64,000 bases of DNA, taken from NCBI GenBank assembly GCA_036768485.1, contig JAVLUZ010000814.1, positions 62,001 through 126,000 on the forward strand, given 5' to 3'. Positions 42,604 to 53,089 of the stretch are shown piece by piece. This DNA comes from Mermis nigrescens. Taxonomy: Eukaryota > Nematoda > Enoplea > Mermithida > Mermithidae. The translations under genes were made by a program, and so were the position numbers. The notes beneath the pieces are model-generated. The model saw only the letters and a program-made list of their open reading frames with translations. It did not search any database and had not been told where the DNA came from. How positions within the stretch are numbered: position 1 is the stretch's first letter; every line of letters begins with the position of its first letter.

Positions 42604-43166
42604 AAACTGTTTCATTTATTCGAGAGCTTTTTCAGTAAATTTTTTTTACGGCTACAGTATGCCGAACTAGGTGATTTATTGTAACTCGACAGAAAAGTTG
42701 AGTGGGGGCGAGCGGCCGCCATTCTTCCATTCTTAATACACTAAACCGTCCATATAGACTTAATTCAAGCTTCTAATTAGTGCTGTGACATACCACATAC
42801 CACAGTATGTATGTAAGTGCGCTAAGTAAAAATATTGTAGCAGGAATCGAACCCGTGTTGCTTCGACGACAATCAGACGTTCTACCACTACGCTCTAAGC
42901 GGAAGTTTTAAGCGATGTTTAAAATGCTATGAAAAATATGTAGTCTATTGTGTTTAACGATCGATTTATTACAAGCTTAATGCGTGTTGCATGATCTAGT
43001 TGGAAGATGACAATAAATTATGCCGTAAGAAATTTTATTGAAAAATCCTTCCTATGTAGCTACATACAGTGATCTCTAAACGACCTACAGTAAGTAGGGC
43101 AGATAGATTTACTGTAGCCTGATAAAATATTTGCTAAAAAAGCGCTAGGATAAATGAAACAGGCTA
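42604..43166 (-). mobile_element. TIR element of the TAGTCTG family carrying a tRNA-like sequence (copy 2)
   Basis: The left end aactgtttcatttattcgag and right end ggataaatgaaacaggcta are inverted; agctttttcagtaaa and ggctacagtatgccga extend the left repeat. Shared interior with copy 1 (19020-19566) includes ccattcttccattcttaat, agtgctgtgacata and the tRNA-like core, in reverse order. Ends are more eroded than in copy 1. Confidence 0.82.
42838..42903 (-). other. tRNA-like sequence with A and B boxes inside a TIR element
   Basis: On the minus strand: A box TAGAGCGTAGTGG (42885-42897) and a canonical B box GGGTTCGATTCC (42843-42854). The segment gtcgaagcaac between them is shared with copy 1. 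The B box is better preserved than in copy 1. The anticodon stem does not pair well, so function as a tRNA is unlikely. Confidence 0.72.
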
Positions 43167-43494
43167 TACGTTTGAGGTTCTTCAAAATTTACCACAGAAT
43201 AGCTTTAAACTACATAATACGGATGATATAATAATCTGCAAGAGCTATATGGAGATGTGTGTCATGGCTAAGCTGCATTCAAAATTTTTGTTATACGAAT
43301 AAATTCCAAAAAAATTAAATCGATAAATGAAGCGGACTGTATGTAGTAAAAGCTTCAAATCGATACATATAAACCATTAGCTCCTGTACCTCAGTTTGAG
43401 AAGTGTTCTGGTTTACAAAATAAACTAAAAAGTTATCATTACCACTATTTACTGTACTGAGATCGTGAATTGACGTTACGTCACGCATGATCAG
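43167..43494. other. MITE remnant and spacer
   Basis: 43167-43345 shares text with 25889-26110 (agctttaaac, catatgg...gtgtcatgg, ttcaaaattt) and ends aaatgaagcggactgta. The rest is unassigned. Confidence 0.45.
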
Positions 43495-44499
43495 GAAAGT
43501 GGCAGGGTTGCCAGGCTAAACTTAAGATGGCACTAGTGATCGACCGGGGCGACTTTTTTGGCCGGGGCCGGGGCGGTACCGGGGCTGGAAAAATCCCCGG
43601 CCCGGGGCCGGGGCTGGCCGGGGTCAGACAAGGAAAATATTATTGCATGACACATACTTGGGGTGGGCATAGGAAAAGAAATAATGAGCGACTGCTCCAT
43701 TCAGTAGTAAATGGCTAGCGCAAAGTTAGGTGCGCCTTTTCATATCAAGTTTTATTACTATTTATGTCACAAGAAACAAATTTAGTTCAGTGTTTCATTG
43801 TCTGAATCATCAATAAAGTCATGTCGCTACTATTAGCACACTCTATATCATTTGAATCTCCGCTACTGCTACTGCTGCTGTAGCGATTGGATGCAATAGG
43901 TATTGGATGTAATAAATGAGACATCACACATTCCCATAAGGGGGAGGGGTATAACCCCCTCAGGGTCCAAGACACAAGTCACCGTCAGACGATTTTTGGT
44001 GAAAACCTTTTGAATTTTTTGAACTTAATTTTTTAGTATGGCAAAAGTGTACCTATCTATTAGAATTTCACGAAGTGGTACATTATTTTAGAATGTGAGC
44101 TAGAGTAAATTGAGAAACTATCACAATAAAACATGCATGTAATCGCTTAAAATTTTATGAGGGTCCCTCAGTATACATGTAACGGCTGGAAATCTAGGAT
44201 AGGGGTCCCTCGCCATTTTTAGAAGGAGGGGGTTAGCGACTAAATCAAAAATGGTAAAAACACATAAAAATAGCAAAAAAATCGCAGGTTTTTGCCAAAA
44301 AATGGGGGAGGGTGATTGAATATTTTCTGACTTTCAAGGAAGTTCGGGGCTTCAAAGCGTCGATGGGAGGTGGCCCAAACCCCTGTGACTTGTATATTCC
44401 TCGGCCATTTTCAGGGGAAGGGAGGGGGTACGCGGCTCCATTTTTGCAGCTGCTTACCCCCTGAAAATCTTTAAAATGGTAGAATTTGCAATAAGGAAT

Positions 44500-44620
44500 T
44501 CTACACCTTTTTACAGTTTTCTCCATAAATCTTTGTACATGTACGAAGATGGTCCTGAAACGTCTTTGTACATTAGCAAAAATCTTCGCCAAATACAAAA
44601 AAATTGTGGTTCTAAATGTG
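44500..44620 (-). mobile_element. Partial family 2 MITE
   Basis: Right part only: ctttgtacatgtacgaag, ttcgccaaatacaaaaa, then gttctaaatgtgataattcgg, which is the flank seen at 11774 and 58230. This points to a degraded relative of the 2.6-kb element interior. Confidence 0.6.
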
Positions 44621-45129
44621 ATAATTCGGCCTGAATTTAGTTGATAAGGAGTTTTTGAAGAATATGGTGTGAACCGATTTTGCGTCATTCCGGCAGAACT
44701 GCCATACAATTGCGCAAAAACGATACTTTGTGTCACTAAAAGACGCGGAAAAAATAATAAACCAAATCCATACAAAACTCACAGAGTTATGGTACTTCAA
44801 ACATCATACTTCGACATTCACCATTTTGAGCCTTTTTAAGGAATTTTAGCAGCTTATCAAAGGTTTCCAATTTTTACTAATTAATGTTTTGCTGCCATTT
44901 TCAAGGTCGCAGATTACAAAAAATTAAGTTATGCTGCGTGGAAACCAAGATTAAAGAAAATTTTTTGTAATTTTTTGCCCCAATTTTCACGAAATTTTTT
45001 TTAATTTCACTATTTTTAGTATTGTTTACATCCAGCTAAAGATTTCTATTTAAATACGATTCAAACAGCATTTTTGGATTATCTTAAAGTTCCAACCATT
45101 TGAAGATTCAAACAGTGGAATGCAGAATA

Positions 45130-45245
45130 ACATGTACCCAACTTAGGTCGACCTAAGCATCTATACATCGACCTGAGCATCTATACATCGACCTAAGCAT
45201 CTATACGTTGACCTAAGCATCTATACCTCGACCTAAGCGGGAGCG
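45130..45245 (-). repeat. 20-bp tandem repeat (gacctaagcatctatacatc)
   Basis: About five diverged copies. The same unit recurs at 48520-48670 (opposite orientation), 50045-50180 and 50745-50830. There are no spacers, so it is a minisatellite and not a CRISPR array. Confidence 0.85.
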
Positions 45246-45991
45246 AGCTCGACCTAAGCAGCCGAAAACACCTTCTCAGATAAACTAAGCCTAAGCCTAA
45301 GCGTCATTTAAGCAGAAACTTGAATTTTCACATTATCTAGACCGAAAGAACATGCAAAAAAATTGTTTTTTTCAAATTTAAAAATTTTCAAACAAAATTC
45401 TTTTCCGTAAAATAAAAGTTATTTTTTCGTGATCAGCGACCTTGAAAATGTCAGATACATATGTTTTCAGCCCAAATTCGGAACCTTTTTGGTAAACTGT
45501 AAAATACCTCACTTTAATGTTGCTATATCTTGAGTAACTCTATCTTCACCAATATTGGTCCGTTTTTCATAAATTTTCTTTCCGCACTTTCTTTATGCAT
45601 GTCCTCCTCATTTCAATCAAATCGTTCCTTTCCACGTACATCTGTAAGTTTTCCGTTCACACCATATAGTAAAGTTTAGCCAGTTGATAATATTAGTTTG
45701 GCGCGAAGTGCCGAAATTTTTATGAGCTTTTGATGGAATTCACACATAAAACTCGACTGAGAAAGCTAAAACAACTTGTACTACAAAATCAGAAATATTA
45801 CAAAAATTGTAATATGCGAATTAAATCTTGTAATAAGCAACACTGCGCTTAGAATGGAAAAATGGAAAAATGTCAAATATCCAGTAAACCCAAAAATTAG
45901 CCAAATACTCTACTAAAGGCCGAATATGTTCTACCACATCGAAATCGTTACTGTACCATATTAAAGTATACAAAAATTTGCATGTACAAAA

Positions 45992-47400
45992 CAGTGTTTT
46001 TTTGTATCCGCCAAAGATTTTTCCCGATGTACAAAGACTTTTCAGGACAATCTTTGTACATGTACAAAGATTTTTAAGAAGATAAAAACTGTAAAAAGGT
46101 GGTAAATTCGAAAAATTTTCGGCGCTTTGCTCCGATTTGAAAACTTGTCTGTCCTATATATCTTTAAAAGGGCAAAATTTGTACAGTCGAACTTCGATAA
46201 TGCGTACACGGATAATGCGTTTTCTTGCATAATGAGTACAGTATTGCTAGGTCCGGACCGAAAGGCCATGTAAAACAAGGCAATAGCATGAGATAATGCG
46301 TACTCGGTTAATGCGTAATGTGTACAGCCGATTTCATCCATGGGCCCATGCCTGCATGTTAAACTACCCGGCTTAATGCATACAACATGTATTTTTTCTC
46401 CTCAGATAATGCAATCAGCTCAAAATGTTTGCGTCTCTCTGCTATCTTTGATGTGCATCATTTTAAATTTTGATACATTTTCTTTTTCTACTAAAGTTCC
46501 TTGTTTATTCGAGTATTTTGGTCCAATTGACTTATGTGTTGTGCGAGCCTGTTTTCTCAAATTGTATAATTTTTAGTCTGGATCTTTAGCTTTCTTTGAA
46601 AAGCTTAGAATTCTAAAGTTTTAGGGGAATTAAGCCTTAAACGAATTGTTATTTTTGATTGGTCATGGCGTTTTCAAAAACGAAGTTTCTCTGGGGACAA
46701 ATTTAAAAAATGTTGACAAATCACCGCAAGTTCTGTGGTTATGCGAAAACTTTAGGCACATCGAGATGAGTGTTGCGCCTTTTTGTTTTTAAAATGTGCA
46801 TAATATTTAGTTTCATGACCTGGACGATCTAGGAGAAACAGAAACGGTTCCGACTTCCGAGCTATCAGGATTTAAAACTGAGTATATCGAACATACGAAT
46901 TTAATGGCACAGGACAATTGTGACACAAAGTTGTTCAGCGAAATGAATGATATGCAAAATTTTTGTGACTTTAAGCGTGAAAATATGTTAAAGCAGACTT
47001 GTATTGCTATATTTTTCCTTAAAAAATGATTTTATCGCATAATAGTGTATTCCTTGTTAAAAATCCGGGGTATTCGGATAATGCGTGCACTCGGATAATG
47101 CATACAGAAGGGCTTGGTCCCTTGGGTGTACGCATTAAGCAAGTTCGACTGTATTTAGAATAGAAAAATGTCAAATTTTTAGGCGCTTTGCGCCGTTTTG
47201 AGACAATTTTAGTAATTTTTGGCGTTAGAAACCCAGAAATTAGCTAAAATATACAATCAAAAGTCAGAAGACCCTGTTTTACCACACTAAAATCGCTACT
47301 GTACCATATTATAGTAAGCAAAAATGTTTGAAAATATATTTATATAATATAGCTACAAAAATTTGTTAGCTCATACAAAGACCTTTTTGGAGATCTTTGT
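45992..47400 (-). mobile_element. Family 2 MITE split by a pogo-like element
   Basis: Starts CAGTGTTTTTTTGTATCCG. The interior is interrupted at 46184 and resumes at 47152 with tttagaatagaaaaatgtc and a GGCGCTTTGCGCC palindrome. The right end near 47400 is unclear. Confidence 0.6.
46184..47151. mobile_element. 968-bp pogo/Tc1-like element with TA duplication
   Basis: Inverted ends CAGTCGAACTTCGATAATGC and the mirror of CAGTCGAACTTGCTTAATGC, flanked by TA on both sides. Multiple subterminal ataatgcgtac repeats at each end. CAGT-starting ends with TA sites fit the pogo branch. The interior has no intact transposase. Confidence 0.8.
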
Positions 47401-48065
47401 ACAAGCACAAGAGGCTCGTACAACAAAATAGAGTCGGCTAATAATAGTCCACCACTTAATTTTCTGGTCCTCCAATTTGGGATTTCATCCCCCTCAACAT
47501 TGGACCTTAGGAAACTATTTGAGACATATTAAGTTTATCGGATCGGACGCAATTCTGTAGCGTAGTTTACATTCGCCTATAATTAACCTCCATCCTAATA
47601 ACTATTACAAAAGAAACGCGTTTTAACGCCCGTTGTTCCCATTCAATTGAATGTAAAAGTGTTTTTTGTAAAAATAGTTTGTCAAAAACGCACAATTTCC
47701 AACTAGAAATAGAACGTATTTGTCAACTCTAAATCTTTTAGCCATGGGTATGAATGAATGAGTTAAAAGTAGCACTTAGTTTAAATAAGTTAAGTGGAGG
47801 AATCAAAAACATGCAGATTTTCCTGAACATTTTTTCAGTAGAGGATTAAGTAAGTATACATATGGTCTAATCAGTACAGTTCTCAAAATTAATACTTGCT
47901 CATTGATAAATAAGTGCCAGTATCACAGCCTGTATCAAAATACGAATTACACTAAATTTTTCCTCAGCCTCTGGCCATTTTTTTGACCTTGCCCCGGCCG
48001 GGGCCGGGGATGCTCAAAAATGGCCGGAGATTGCCGGGGCCGGGGCCCCGGTCGATCACTAGATG

Positions 48066-48906
48066 GTACTTTTGGAAAAGGTGCAAAACGAATATGGAAT
48101 GCCAAAATTTTTTTGCCAAAATGATAGAACATGATAAATTGAAGCGCGGAAAAAAATTTGGTGAAAATCTGAGCCATACTTGCAAAGTTGCAGGCAGCTC
48201 TCGATTTGAGTGTTGCGTGGGACGATTAAACGGCTCGATCCAAGGACTTACACATTTGTCAGAAATAAATAATACCTACGGGCTGAAATTCCAGAAGGAA
48301 ACATAGCAATGAAGGAGAAAAAAGAAAAAAGGCGCGGGAAACCTGTTCGAAATTTTAAAAACTTAAAAAATTTCTCATTTTTTGCATGCTTTTTTCGGTT
48401 TTACTTGATAAGATATACGAAAATCTAAGTGTTTGCTTCTATTATACTTAGGCTTAGGCTTAGTATATCTGAAAAGGTGTTTCAAGCTGCTTAGGTCAAG
48501 GTCGCTCCCGCTCAGGTCGATGCATAGATACTTAGGTCGATGTATAGATGCTCAGATCGATGTATAGATGCTTAGGTCGATATATAGATGCTTTGGTCGA
48601 TGTATAGATGCTTAGGTCGATGTATAGATGCTTAGGTCGATGTATAGATGCTTAGGTCGATGTATAGGTGCTCTACGTGTCGATGTCTAGCATTCTGCTA
48701 GTTTGAATCTATCAAATACTTAGGTCGAGAAGATGCTTGCTTAGTTCGAGAAGAGGCTAATTAAAGAAACCCATAGCTTTTGCAATATTGATCATAGAGG
48801 GATGAAATTTTTTCCGCGCTTTTTTTCAACATGTTCTAAGTACTGAGCGAAAAAATCCGCTCTTCTGGAGTTTATTTGTTAGTATTCTGAAAGTACCATA
48901 TTCTTA
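48066..48906 (+). repeat. Left arm of a long hairpin
   Basis: Reverse complement of 49803-50634 over about 830 bp with high similarity (for example ggtacttttggaaaagg, catgataaattgaagcgcgg, cagaaataaataatac, ending agtaccatattcttaa). Contains the 20-bp tandem repeat. The arm continues outside the inserted 4.5-kb element at about 43513-43533. Confidence 0.85.
48520..48670 (+). repeat. 20-bp tandem repeat (aggtcgatgtatagatgctt)
   Basis: About seven to eight copies head to tail with few differences; complementary to the array at 50045-50180 in the other hairpin arm. Confidence 0.9.
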
Positions 48907-48913
48907 AGTAACT

Positions 48914-49330
48914 CCGGGTTGCCAACTTGGCCGAAAACCGGATATTTATGTCCGCTTTTCAGGCTTGATGTCCGGTCTACAATCATGTCCGGTTTTCGAT
49001 GTCCGGTTTTTTAAGCCGTTGGTCCGCTTTTGTCCGGTCTCAAAATGCAAAAATGCGTCTTAGAGAGGTAAAAGTTGAAAAGTTTTTTGGCGCTTCGCGC
49101 CGAATTGATTTAAATCTTACTTGTTATTAAGCTTTAAGCCGCGCTGCGCCACGCCAATTGCAGCATTTTTATCGACAATCTGGTCTAGAACTACGCTACG
49201 ATTGTAAATCCTTATCTTCTGTACGGATTTGGATAGTTTTTGTAATGCAAAAATGCGTTTTAGAGAGCTAAAATTTCAGAATTTTCTGGCGCTTCGCACC
49301 ATTTGATAGATTATAGTTTTTATTGTCAAA
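48914..49330. other. hAT terminus-like region and satellite-like sequence in the hairpin loop
   Basis: CCGGGTTGCCAACT, then repeated gtccggt/gtccgct motifs (48950-49040), followed by two GCGCTTCGCGC palindromes with tgcaaaaatgcg text resembling the 60.8-62.0 kb satellite. Confidence 0.65.
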
Positions 49331-49436
49331 AGCGACTTCAGAATTGGCTAAAATGCTTTACTGAAGGAAGGAAATTCAAATTTCAAGAGAAATAACGTAT
49401 ACTGATCGTGATATTTCTAGTAGAGCGCGAAATTTT

Positions 49437-49790
49437 TGGAGTTTTTGAAGAATATGGTGTGAACCGATTTTGCGCCATTTCGTTAGAACTGCCATACAAT
49501 TGCGCAAAAACGATACTTTATGTCACTGAAAGACGCGGAAAAAAGAAATAAACCAAATCCATACAAAATTCACAGTTACGGTACTTCAAACACCATCCTT
49601 GGACATTCACCATTTTGAGCCACTTTGAGGAATTTTTGCAGTTTTTCAGAAGTTTCCAATTTTTGCTAAAAACATATTTTTCTGCCATTTTAACGGTCGC
49701 AGATTACAAAAAATTAAGTTATACTGCGCGTAAAGCAAGATTAAAGAAAATTTTTTTGTAATGTTTTGCACAAAGTTTTTCCAGTTAAAG
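49437..49790 (+). repeat. Direct copy of 44640-45000 sequence
   Basis: gagtttttgaagaatatggt, aactgccatacaattgcgca and ccatacaaaactcacag-like text match 44640-44800 in the same orientation. Non-coding dispersed repeat. Confidence 0.75.
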
Positions 49791-49802
49791 ATTTCGGAGT
49801 AA

Positions 49803-50634
49803 GTTAAGAATATGGTACTTTCAGGATACTATGAAATAAGCTTCAGAAGAGCGGATTTTTTCGCTCAGTACTTAGAACACATTGAAAGAAAGCGCGGAAA
49901 AAATATTCATCCGTCTATAATCAATATTACAAAAGCTATGGGTTTCGTTAATTAGCCTCTTCTCGACCTACGCAAGCATCTACTCGACCTAAGTATTTGA
50001 AGATTCAAACAGCTGAATGCAGAATCACATGTAGATACCCAATTTACGTCGATATAAGCATCTATACATCGACCTAAGCATTTATACATCTACCTAAGCA
50101 TCTATACATCGACCTAAGCATCTATACATCGACCTAAGCATCTATACATCGACCTAAGCATCTATACATTGACCTGAGCGGGAGCGACCTCGACCTAAGC
50201 AGCTTAAAACACCTTTTAGGATATACTAAGCCTAAGCCTAAGCATATTAGAAGCAAAAACTTAGATTTTCCTATATCTTATCAAGTAAAACTGAAAAAAC
50301 ATGCAAAAAAATGAAAATTTTTTAAAGTTATTTTAAAATTTCAAACAGCTTTCCGCACCTTTTTTCTTTTTTCTTTTTCATTGCTATGCTTCCTTCCATA
50401 ATTTCAGCCCATATTATTCATTTCTGACAAATGTGTAAGTCCTTGGATTGAGTCGTTTAATCGTCCCACCCAACACTCAAATCGACAGTTGCCTGCAACT
50501 TTGCAAGTATGGCTCAGATTTTCACCAAATTTTTTTTCCGCGCTTCAATTTATCATGTTCTACCAGTTTGGCACAAAAATTTTGGCATTCCGTATTCGTT
50601 TTGCTCCTTTTCTAAAAGTACCATATTCTTAACT
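49803..50634 (-). repeat. Right arm of a long hairpin
   Basis: Inverted partner of 48066-48906; see that entry. Includes the 20-bp array at 50045-50180. Confidence 0.85.
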
Positions 50635-51400
50635 TTAGCCAAAGAGTTCTACTCAAATACGATGTAAACAGCATTTTTGGATTATCTCAAAGTTCCAACC
50701 ATTTGAAGATTCAAACAGTGGAATGCAGAATAACGTACCCAATTTAGGTCGACCTAAGCATCTATATATCAACCTGAGCATCTATACATTGACCTAAGCA
50801 TCTACACCTCGATCTAAGCGGGAGTGACCTCGACCTAAGCAGCCCAAAGCCTAAGCCTAACTGTCATTTAAGCAGAAACTTGAATTTTCACATATCTTAT
50901 CAAGTAAAATGACAGAAAAAATATGCAAAAAATTGTTTTTTCAAATTTAAAAATTTTCAAACAAAAATTTTTTTGAGCAATAAAGGTTATTTCTTCGTGA
51001 TCAGCGACCTTGAAAATGTCAGATAAATATGTTTTTAGCCCAAATTCGGAACATTTTGGTAAACAGTAAAATACCTACCACTTTAATGTAGCTATATCCG
51101 GAGTAACTTGTTCAATCCTTTTTGCTCACATCGCCACAGACTTTTCCTGATGCCCTAGTTTTTGAAACACCCCAGATCCACATTTATATTCTCGCTTACA
51201 TTGCCTGCCATCTGGGTGCATTTATGACAAAGTAAAGTACCGTAACTCTATCTTCACCAATATTGGTCCGTTTTCCATGAAATTTCTTTTCCGCACTTTC
51301 TTTTTGTATGTCCTCCTCATTTCAACCAATATCGTTCCTTTATACATACATCTGCAAATTTTCCGTTCACACCATGAAGTAAAGTTTAGCCAAATTTTTA
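50635..51400 (+). repeat. Copy of 45030-45660 sequence
   Basis: Same order of blocks as 45030-45660: cagcatttttggattatc, agattcaaacagtggaatgc, 20-bp repeats, gtgatcagcgaccttgaaaa, ttccgttcacaccat. Includes one extra segment (51110-51240). No coding sequence. Confidence 0.75.
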
Positions 51401-51566
51401 TATAAAAAGTACATCAAACACCGCTATTACATGAGCACATAGGATTTTCTACTTAAAAAACACTGATTTTTTAATACAGGGGGTCTATTTTAAACATTTT
51501 TAGACCTCTTAAAAAACGTGGAAAAAGGTTGGAAAAAGTGGGAAAAAATTTTGGGCCTGGTCTATA

Positions 51567-52022
51567 ATGTCTACCAAATCGCTGGGAAAAAACGGTGTTC
51601 GGGAACCAAATTTCAAATCGTGGCTAGTAGAAGGCTCAATCGGTTCTGCTCACTGTAAATTATGTTCTGCTAATCTACCCCCAAAACACGATGCTCTTCT
51701 TAATCATGTTAAAACGGCCAAGCACATTAAAGCCATTAGTTTTAAAGCCTCATTTGCATTGTCTGCTTTAAGTCTTCCCTTTTCTAATGCTAGCGTTGAA
51801 CGGGGTATTTCTGTATTAAGTTTGCTGAAGACCAAACTACGAAATCGCTTAGATGTCAAAACTACTGATGCTTTATTACATGTTCGTTTTTTACTGTGTT
51901 GGAAGGGCGAGAATTGTTGCACCTTCACTGTTACTGATCCAATGCTTAAATTGTTAAACACTAAAATGTACGGTCGCAGCATTTTTGATGATGATATTGT
52001 GTGCCTTAATGAATCGTTATAA
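51567..52022 (+). CDS. Mini hAT transposase: BED-type finger joined to dimerisation domain
   Basis: A 151-residue ORF from an ATG. Residues 14-55 form a BED/TTF-like zinc finger with Cys30, Cys33, His47 and His53 (C-X2-C-X13-H-X5-H). Residues about 69-111 match the hAT C-terminal dimerisation motif (LPFSNASVERGISVLSLLKT). The RNase H-like catalytic core that should lie between them (several hundred residues) is absent, yet the frame is continuous across the joint. It therefore cannot transpose DNA itself. It could bind element ends and dimerise with a full transposase, as repressor-type deletion products do in other systems; that is inference. It lies just inside the right terminus of the hAT-like complex, as expected for an internally deleted element. 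It could equally be an untranslated relic. Confidence 0.75.
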   Translation: MSTKSLGKNGVREPNFKSWLVEGSIGSAHCKLCSANLPPKHDALLNHVKTAKHIKAISFKASFALSALSLPFSNASVERGISVLSLLKTKLRNRLDVKTTDALLHVRFLLCWKGENCCTFTVTDPMLKLLNTKMYGRSIFDDDIVCLNESL

Positions 52023-53089
52023 CTTTGTGATGAAGCCTTGTTTAATGTGCAAAATGCGTTCAATGTGGTAGATATTTAAGTGCAATAGTTGATTTGAATA
52101 AATTTTAGCCGCTTTGTTACTTATCAAGTGTATACATCATTTGTCCGGTTTTGTCCGGAATTTAACTGTGCTCTTGTCCGGTTTTGTCCGGTTTTGAATG
52201 TTGGTATGTCCGGTTGGTCTTTTCAGAGTTGGCAACACTGGAAGGTGGGGAAGGGAGGGTCGCCGCCATGCTGTTGCCAACCATGAGGTGTGAGGTTTTA
52301 CCTCTCGTAGACAGTGGGGGTGTGTGAGGAGATGTGGTAATTCCCCCTGGAAAATTTCGACATGTTCAAAAACTGAGCAATATGATTCAGGGCTGGTAAA
52401 AACCCAGATTTGAAAATTTTGCGTTTTGGGTTTTTGGGGTTTTTCGTGGGTTTTTGGTGAGTTTTTGGGAGTTTTTTCACTGATACACACCAGAGTTGTC
52501 TGTATACTCTCATAAACATTGGCTTGGCTCACTTTGTGACATACATATAAAGGACCCAACATAAAAAATAAGACAAGTTCAAAACAAAACTTTATTCGAC
52601 TGTCGTTGTGCTGATCAGTGATCACATATCCCTATCATCCCAATCATCAGTATCCATCATGTTTGGATCACAAAGTTGATTGGAATTAGTTTAAATGAAT
52701 ACCAGCTTTCGGACTGTATCAGTGCTCTGTGAATTCCTCAATTTTGAATGGACAAAACTAAAGGCTGAAAAATTTCGTTCCGATGAGACCGTTGAAACTG
52801 CCAACATAAATACCTATGTAATAAGTATAAAAGGTAGACATCAAACATTGGAAAATTACACTACACATGAAACTTACAATAATAGATATGTGCTTATGTT
52901 GTTTATGTACGTCAGACTACTGGATGGGGTACCATGTTAGAGTAAAAAGTATAAATTATTATTTAAAAGGTACAACTAAAGTACATAGTCTTTAGGCTAT
53001 AAAATTAACATTTGAGTAAAGTTTTCATGCAAACAATTATTTAACGTGCATTAATTGTTTAATTTATTCAGATCTATAGTATGCAAATT

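Larger units (their letters stand above)
43534..48061. mobile_element. 4.5-kb hAT-type element with CCGGGG hexamer arrays
   Basis: Termini TAGTGATCGACCGGGGC and its mirror, TSD gatggcac/gatggtac (7 of 8; 43526-43533 and 48062-48069). ccgggg/ggccgg arrays lie at about 43560-43625 and 47990-48050. The interior holds MITE family 2 pieces and a pogo-like element. No transposase ORF found. Confidence 0.88.
43503..52240 (+). mobile_element. Nested hAT-like complex, 8.7 kb
   Basis: The left end CAGGGTTGCCAGGC and the right end (mirror of CAGTGTTGCCAACT) are flanked by gaaagtgg (43495-43502) and gaaggtgg (52241-52248), 7 of 8. An alternative left end CCGGGTTGCCAACT is at 48914, with subterminal gtccggttttgtccgg motifs that recur at 52140-52200; the 8-mer before it does not match the right flank. 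The complex holds a 4.5-kb hAT-type element, long hairpin arms, 20-bp tandem repeats and the hAT mini-ORF at 51567. Assignment of the outer boundary is inference. Confidence 0.5.

Noticed and set aside
44245..44775. 176-aa minus-strand ORF as a gene
   Set aside because: A composite of MITE-like sequence and a dispersed repeat also present at 49437; no domain.
46042..46341. 99-aa ORF with repeated YALS-type motifs
   Set aside because: Translation of the ataatgcgtac subterminal repeats of the pogo-like element.
48520..48670. 20-bp direct repeats looked like a CRISPR array
   Set aside because: The copies are head to tail with no spacers, lie in a eukaryotic TE hairpin, and have no cas genes nearby.
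52137..52625. 162-aa minus-strand ORF with Pro/Lys/Thr repeats
   Set aside because: Overlaps the ends of two hAT-type elements and their subterminal repeats; no domain.
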